Shown here: piece after piece, positions 1 through 6,794 of the stretch
Numbering within the stretch: the first letter of the stretch is position 1
Layout of the letters: each line of letters opens with the position of its first letter
Assembly (NCBI GenBank): GCA_947306845.1
Contig: CAMZHP010000182.1
Location: forward strand, 1 to 6,794
Length of the DNA: 6,794 bases
From: an uncultured Prevotellaceae bacterium
GTDB taxonomy: Bacteria; Bacteroidota; Bacteroidia; Bacteroidales; Bacteroidaceae
Direction: 5' to 3'
Position numbers and translations under genes: made by a program
Notes under the pieces: model-generated
Database searches by the model: none
Seen by the model: only the letters and a program-made list of their open reading frames with translations
Told to the model about the DNA's origin: nothing

Positions 1-60
1 AAATCTTTATGGATATACCTTATTATATAGATAAAATTTAGATTTTTTAAGAAAGGGAAG

Positions 61-315
61 AGGGAAGAGTTGAAAGTGAAGAGTGAAGAGTGAAGAATGA
101 AGAATGGGGGGTGAAGGGGGAGGGGGAGAGGGAGATCGGAGGTGAGGGGTGAGAGGTGAGAGGTGAGAGAATAGCCCTTTTTTGAGGGTTGCGTCAAAAA
201 CGCAACATACGGAGAAGTAATTCTTCAATCTTCACTCCCCAATTTTCAATCTTCAATCTTCAATCTTCAATTTTCACTCCCCATTCTTCAATTTTCAATC
301 TTCAATCTACAATTT
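61..315. repeat. Composite intergenic repeat, copy 1 (3' of the GH2 gene)
   Basis: The 315 bases after the GH2 stop contain no credible gene. From left to right on the plus strand: an AT-rich margin (1-50) with nothing identifiable; a purine heptamer arm of GTGAAGA/ATGAAGA units (about 71-105); a G-rich tract (106-166) made of GGTGAGAG-like octamers with one GGAGATCGG; the 52-bp core (167-218); and a pyrimidine heptamer arm (219-315) of degenerate TTCAATC/TTCACTC units reaching the GH2 stop codon. The two arms are inverted relative to each other; TGAAGAATGGGG (98-109) and CCCCATTCTTCA (279-290) are exact reverse complements. The right arm is more degenerate than in copy 2, which suggests an older array. 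Confidence 0.85.
167..218 (+). repeat. 52-bp repeat core, copy 1, with conserved hairpin
   Basis: The core runs from GAGAATAG to GGAGAAGT and has exactly the same length in three places. It contains GTTGCGTCAAAAACGCAAC (188-206), a perfect 7-bp stem with the 5-nt loop CAAAA. A weaker CCCT/AGGG stem (175-178 with 185-188) lies just before it and shares base 188, so the two full stems cannot form together. Copy 1 differs from copy 3 by one base. The hairpin is not followed by a T-run on either strand. Confidence 0.92.
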
Positions 316-4317
<4,002 letters not shown>

Positions 4318-4348
4318 CTAAGGTAGTTAAAAAACTCCTATCCGCAAA
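4318..4348 (-). promoter_or_regulatory. Bacteroidetes-type promoter for the GH2 gene
   Basis: Read on the minus strand, TTTG (4348-4345) is followed by exactly 19 bp and then TACCTTAG (4325-4318). The established Bacteroides primary-sigma consensus is TTTG, 19-21 bp, TAnnTTTG, so only one defined position differs. The expected start is near 4311, giving a leader of about 18 nt. That leader is A/C-rich (AACCAACCAAACAACC before the ATG) with no Shine-Dalgarno, as is normal for the phylum. The promoter lies downstream of the terminator at 4411-4444, so the GH2 gene is probably transcribed separately from the regulator operon. No separate operator is recognised. Confidence 0.75.
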
Positions 4349-4410
4349 AGAAAAAGAGGATTAAAAGTGAAGAGTGAAGAGTGAAGAATGGAAATTGAAA
4401 AAGGGAAATT

Positions 4411-4444
4411 AAAAAAGGCGGATTGCAATTGCTGCAAATCCGCC
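4411..4444 (-). terminator. Intrinsic terminator of the permease-GntR operon
   Basis: On the minus strand an 8-bp GC-rich arm GGCGGATT (4444-4437) pairs with AATCCGCC (4424-4417). After a single bulged base (4436) three more pairs (4435-4433 with 4427-4425) close a 5-nt loop (4432-4428). Six T residues follow immediately (4416-4411). This is a canonical Rho-independent terminator in the direction of all genes here, lying between the GntR stop and the GH2 promoter. The matching run of A before the stem does not make it a good terminator for the plus strand. Confidence 0.85.
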
Positions 4445-4519
4445 TGAAAGGGGGTGAGGGAGATCGGAGGTGGGAGGTGGGAGGGAGATCGGAGGTGAGG
4501 GGTGAGGGGTGAGAGGTGA

Positions 4520-4571
4520 GAGAATAGCCCTTTTGTCGGGGTTGCGTCAAAAACGCAACATACGGAGAAGT
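4520..4571 (+). repeat. 52-bp repeat core, copy 2, with conserved hairpin
   Basis: Same 52-bp core as at 167 and 6699, with the invariant hairpin at 4541-4559. It differs from copy 1 at three bases, all within one four-base stretch (TTGA there, GTCG at 4535-4538 here), next to but outside the hairpin stem. No indels. Confidence 0.92.
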
Positions 4572-4580
4572 CATTCTTCA

Positions 4581-4664
4581 CTCTTCACTTTCTACTCTTC
4601 ACTCTTCACTTTCTACTCTTCACTCTTCACTTTCTACTCTTCACTCTTCACTTTCTACTCTTCA
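4581..4664. repeat. Tandem 21-bp repeat, four exact units of three heptamers
   Basis: Twelve consecutive heptamers in the fixed order CTCTTCA, CTTTCTA, CTCTTCA, repeated four times without a mismatch. A two-level period (7 bp inside 21 bp) with no divergence points to recent expansion of a 21-bp block. The last unit covers the TAG stop and the final codons of the GntR gene. There are no spacers, so this is not a CRISPR array. Confidence 0.95.
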
Positions 4665-5014
4665 CTTTTTTTCCACGCCTCTGTCACATCCTTGATGTCG
4701 ATGCCGAGGAGTCGCATGTTGCGGAACAACTGGGGCAACTGCTGCTCCATGAACTCAGTCCGCCTGTCGGTCATGATCTTCTGCTTGGCGCCAGTTTTAA
4801 CGAAGTAGCCGAGTCCGCGTTTGTTGTAGATAATCTCGTCACGGGCCAGTTGGTCGTAGGCCTTCATGGCCGTGTTGGTGTTCACTTGCAGCAGGACAGC
4901 ATACTCACGGACGCTGGGAATACGCTCATCGTCATTATACTGACCGGAAATGATCTCGTCGCAGAGACGGTCGGCCATCTGTATATATATCGCTTTTTCG
5001 TTGTTGAAAATCAT
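4655..5014 (-). CDS. YtrA-type GntR family transcriptional regulator
   Basis: Short GntR regulator of 119 aa with an N-terminal winged helix-turn-helix (about 8-72) and only about 45 residues of helical C-terminal region, the size and plan of the YtrA subfamily. Diagnostic residues are RIPSVREYA (31-39), the recognition-helix stretch VNTNTAMKAYDQL (44-56) and the wing motif NKRGLGYFV (64-72). YtrA-type proteins usually repress a linked transporter operon, so autoregulation of this operon is likely, though no operator is recognised. The ATG (5014-5012) overlaps the TGA of the upstream membrane gene (5013-5011) as ATGA, indicating translational coupling and making this the last gene of the operon. 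The final codons, coding SEE, and the TAG stop (4657-4655) lie inside a heptamer repeat array, so the original C-terminus may have been replaced or trimmed. The effector is unknown. Confidence 0.93.
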   Translation of the reverse strand: MIFNNEKAIYIQMADRLCDEIISGQYNDDERIPSVREYAVLLQVNTNTAMKAYDQLARDEIIYNKRGLGYFVKTGAKQKIMTDRRTEFMEQQLPQLFRNMRLLGIDIKDVTEAWKKSEE

Positions 5015-5832
5015 ACGTTAAACCATTTAGAGGTGATAATCTGAAAGCGCTTGAATAACTGGTAACTGCCCCAGATATTGAGAATTGAGAGGGCCAACAG
5101 ACCGAGAACAACTACATACATGAGAAGGTTGACATGAGTGACGCCCGTGGCCTCATCGGTGTTCATGAGCATACTGTATTGGAAGTTGAATTTGTAGTAC
5201 ACCCAGATGTACGCAACAATTATCACAATCTGCGCAAGACTGCCCAGAAGGAATTCCCTCTTACTGAGCAAGGTGCCACAGAGGATATAGAACGAGAGGA
5301 CCCAAAACCATGTTGAAAGATCTAACGCGTTGTCCATGAACGCAGCCCAGCCCGTCAGTTGATTACACCCTCTGGAGAGGTATGCCACCACTCCGCTGAC
5401 CCATCCCTTGCCGAGGAGTCCGAAGAAGACCATCCGCAGGGTGTCGCCCAATGCCACAGCCAGCAGGATGAAGATGAGCCATACCACTGCTGTCATGAGG
5501 AATGCCGCGAGATAGCGCTCCAGGTTGGTTGCCGGCAGCGTCAGGTAGGTGGTGCGCTTCTGCTTGGTCTTCAGCGTACTGAATATCTGACTGAAAACAT
5601 ACCACAGTGTCAGGAGCACACAGATTCCAGTGATGGGGCCACATACAGAAGAAGTTATTTCTGATGTCAGTTGAAGCCCTTTGATCTGACCCACTGCAAT
5701 CCAGAGGAAAAAGGACTGCACCACAAAGATGCCCAGTGCCAAACCGGCTGACCATGCCAACAAGCGGCTACGGTTCTCGCAGAAATACCATCTGAACGTA
5801 TGTGCGAATCGCTTGATATTGAAATTATCCAT
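5011..5832 (-). CDS. Six-helix membrane protein, ABC-2-type permease-like (second of a paralogous pair)
   Basis: Integral membrane protein of 273 aa with about six hydrophobic segments, near 25-46, 63-85, 108-130, 173-190, 196-213 and 235-256. The reading frame is open upstream to 6252, but the first 140 codons of that frame overlap the previous gene out of frame and look nothing like a membrane protein, so the ATG at 5832 (MDNFNIKRF) is chosen. It lies 32 bp after the upstream stop, without a Shine-Dalgarno sequence. It resembles its neighbour at both ends (FNIKRF against FNIQRV; IWGSYQLFKRFQI against VWLAYRLFSRRQL) and shares LPATNLERYL (99-108) after helix 2, so the two probably arose by duplication. 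The context suggests a transporter subunit controlled by the coupled GntR gene. No ATPase or substrate-binding protein is visible, so the permease role is inferred. Confidence 0.85.
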   Translation of the reverse strand: MDNFNIKRFAHTFRWYFCENRSRLLAWSAGLALGIFVVQSFFLWIAVGQIKGLQLTSEITSSVCGPITGICVLLTLWYVFSQIFSTLKTKQKRTTYLTLPATNLERYLAAFLMTAVVWLIFILLAVALGDTLRMVFFGLLGKGWVSGVVAYLSRGCNQLTGWAAFMDNALDLSTWFWVLSFYILCGTLLSKREFLLGSLAQIVIIVAYIWVYYKFNFQYSMLMNTDEATGVTHVNLLMYVVVLGLLALSILNIWGSYQLFKRFQIITSKWFNV

Positions 5833-5864
5833 TGTTTTTGCAATTGATGATTTGACAAAGTTGA

Positions 5865-6653
5865 CTAAATCCAGTTGAAGAATCTTCCCACAAGTTGGCG
5901 GCGGCTGAAGAGTCTGTAAGCGAGCCACACATGAAAGACACTTAATGCCAGGAGAACGAAACTGAATGACCACACATGGTTCTCCATGAACGACATGACC
6001 TGACTGCTGCCCTCCGTAAAACGATTGAGCACCTGGACACCCGCAATGAACAGAACAAGCAGGAAGATGGTGGTGAACAGCCAACCGAACTTGAGGTTGC
6101 GGAAGAAGTTGGCGCCAGCAATAAAGAAGGTGTGCACCCATAAGAACTGGGTGAAGAAACACCATACCATAGGACCGGGAATATGAAAACGACCCAAAAT
6201 ATCGAACACGAGGGGGATGAAAAACTGATTGTCGGTCCTTCCGAGAATCCATCCCACGAAATATTGCAAAAGGTCGCCTAACAGGATGGACGCTGCGACA
6301 ACGACTATCTGTACGAGAAACGAGAGCAGATAGCGCATGAGGAATTTCTCCAGGTTGCTGGCGGGCAGCAGGTGCAGTTCGCGCAATCCGTCTTGCCTCT
6401 GAGCGTAGGAATACATCATATTACCACCACCGAGGAGGGCGACTGCTGCCAACATACCACACAGGGCGGCAGCAGGGAACTCTCCAACTGTTTCTCCTCC
6501 ACCACCTAAGAAATACTGCAAGTGGGTAAACAGCATGATGACGAGGACACAGACAAATGTCGTGGCGGCAGTCTTACGGTAGTAGGGCATGTCAGTGGAA
6601 ATGATCCACCGGGAGAGCCATCCCACGCGCTGTATGTTGAATATCTTGTTCAT
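5865..6653 (-). CDS. Six-helix membrane protein, ABC-2-type permease-like (first of a paralogous pair)
   Basis: Integral membrane protein of 262 aa with about six hydrophobic segments, near 29-47, 60-80, 106-128, 162-183, 190-208 and 228-247. LPASNLEKFL at 96-105 matches LPATNLERYL of the following gene at nearly the same distance from the N-terminus, and the C-terminal signature (SVFHVWLAYRLFSRRQ, then FFNWI) matches its partner's. The pair may form a heterodimeric membrane complex; that is an inference from paralogy and adjacency. It is the first gene of the operon visible here. Only about 13 bp separate its ATG (6653-6651) from the G-rich part of a repeat element, so its promoter must lie inside or beyond that repeat. 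There is no recognisable Shine-Dalgarno sequence. Substrate and energy source are unknown. Confidence 0.85.
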   Translation of the reverse strand: MNKIFNIQRVGWLSRWIISTDMPYYRKTAATTFVCVLVIMLFTHLQYFLGGGGETVGEFPAAALCGMLAAVALLGGGNMMYSYAQRQDGLRELHLLPASNLEKFLMRYLLSFLVQIVVVAASILLGDLLQYFVGWILGRTDNQFFIPLVFDILGRFHIPGPMVWCFFTQFLWVHTFFIAGANFFRNLKFGWLFTTIFLLVLFIAGVQVLNRFTEGSSQVMSFMENHVWSFSFVLLALSVFHVWLAYRLFSRRQLVGRFFNWI

Positions 6654-6666
6654 ATGATTGGGATTT

Positions 6667-6794
6667 TAGAGGGGTGAGGGGTGGGAGGTGAGGGGTGGGA
6701 GAATAGTCCTTTTTTGAGGGTTGCGTCAAAAACGCAACATACGGAGAAGTGATTCTTCACTCTTCATTCTTCACTCTTCACTTTATACTCTTCA
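6667..6794. repeat. Composite intergenic repeat, copy 3 (upstream of the membrane-protein operon), cut by window end
   Basis: Starts about 13 bp upstream of the first membrane-protein ATG. It has a G-rich tract (6671-6698), the core (6699-6750) and a pyrimidine heptamer arm (6752-6794, ATTCTTCA then CTCTTCA-like units) that continues past the window. The left GTGAAGA arm seen in copies 1 and 2 is missing here, so the element is shortened on the gene side. The whole visible leader of the operon consists of this element. Confidence 0.85.
6699..6750 (+). repeat. 52-bp repeat core, copy 3, with conserved hairpin
   Basis: Same 52-bp core, with the hairpin at 6720-6738 identical in stem and loop to the other two copies. 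The only difference from copy 1 is C to T at 6707. It lies 46-97 bp upstream of the first membrane-protein start, so it could be part of that operon's promoter or leader. Confidence 0.92.

Larger units (their letters stand above)
4366..4664. repeat. Composite intergenic repeat, copy 2 (between GntR and GH2 genes)
   Basis: This fills most of the gap between the GntR stop and the GH2 promoter and has no credible gene. On the plus strand it has a GTGAAGA arm (about 4366-4390), a spacer with the operon terminator (4391-4449), a G-rich tract (4450-4519) in which the GGGAGATCGGAGGTG stretch occurs twice 25 bp apart, the 52-bp core (4520-4571), and a pyrimidine arm (4572-4664). The inner ends of the arms are an exact 18-bp inverted repeat, AGTGAAGAGTGAAGAATG (4373-4390) against 4572-4589. 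The right arm overlaps the last codons of the GntR gene. Confidence 0.87.

Noticed and set aside
1..60. Promoter for a gene to the left of the window
   Set aside because: The stretch is AT-rich and contains TATA-like bases, but no TTTG box at the required spacing was found.
188..206. Core hairpin as an intrinsic terminator
   Set aside because: The 7-bp stem is not followed by a T-run on either strand; a proper terminator is seen only at 4411-4444.
7..228. Minus-strand frame of 73 codons across copy 1 and similar frames at 4327-4581
   Set aside because: These read through low-complexity repeat DNA from GTG or TTG codons, and the residues outside the core are simply translated repeats.
4581..4664. 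CRISPR-like array
   Set aside because: Units are contiguous 7/21-bp repeats with no spacers, and no cas genes are present.
4509..4808. Plus-strand 99-codon frame with repeated SLFTFYS residues
   Set aside because: The repeats are the translated 21-bp tandem array, and the rest is antisense to the GntR gene.
5833..6252. 140-codon upstream extension of the second membrane protein
   Set aside because: It overlaps the first membrane gene out of frame, has a shadow-like composition, and the paralogous N-terminus (MDNFNIKRF) begins at 5832.

Overview
The window looks like chromosomal DNA of a Bacteroidales bacterium, most likely Prevotella or a close relative. The evidence is a large exported GH2 beta-galactosidase with a Por/type IX-like C-terminal tail, a Bacteroidetes-type promoter (TTTG, 19 bp, TAnnTTTG-like), start codons without Shine-Dalgarno sequences, and a short YtrA-type GntR regulator coupled to membrane proteins. 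The genus is an inference; no rRNA or marker gene is present.

Layout: all four genes lie on the minus strand, so transcription runs from high to low coordinates. First come two related six-helix membrane proteins (6653-5865 and 5832-5011), then a GntR regulator (5014-4655) whose start overlaps the preceding stop as ATGA. These three form one operon, closed by an intrinsic terminator (4411-4444). A separate promoter (4318-4348) then drives a 1325-residue GH2 enzyme (4293-316) with chitobiase-C-like, F5/8 type C (CBM32-like) and C-terminal sorting domains. It probably removes beta-galactosyl residues from a complex glycan outside the cytoplasm. The membrane proteins resemble ABC-2-type permease subunits, but no ATPase is in the window. 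Nothing in the sequence ties the operon functionally to the GH2 enzyme.

The most unusual content is in the gaps. All three intergenic regions (1-315, 4294-4654, 6654-6794) hold a copy of the same composite repeat in the same orientation. On the plus strand it consists of a GTGAAGA-type heptamer arm, a G-rich tract, a 52-bp core with an invariant 19-nt hairpin, and an inverted heptamer arm of the TCTTCAC type. The 3' arm runs into the stop codon of the adjacent gene in both places where this can be seen, and it actually encodes the last codons and stop of the GntR gene. Two of the three G-rich tracts fit a strict G-quadruplex pattern. The role of this element (MITE-like debris, structured RNA, transcription boundary) cannot be decided from this window alone.
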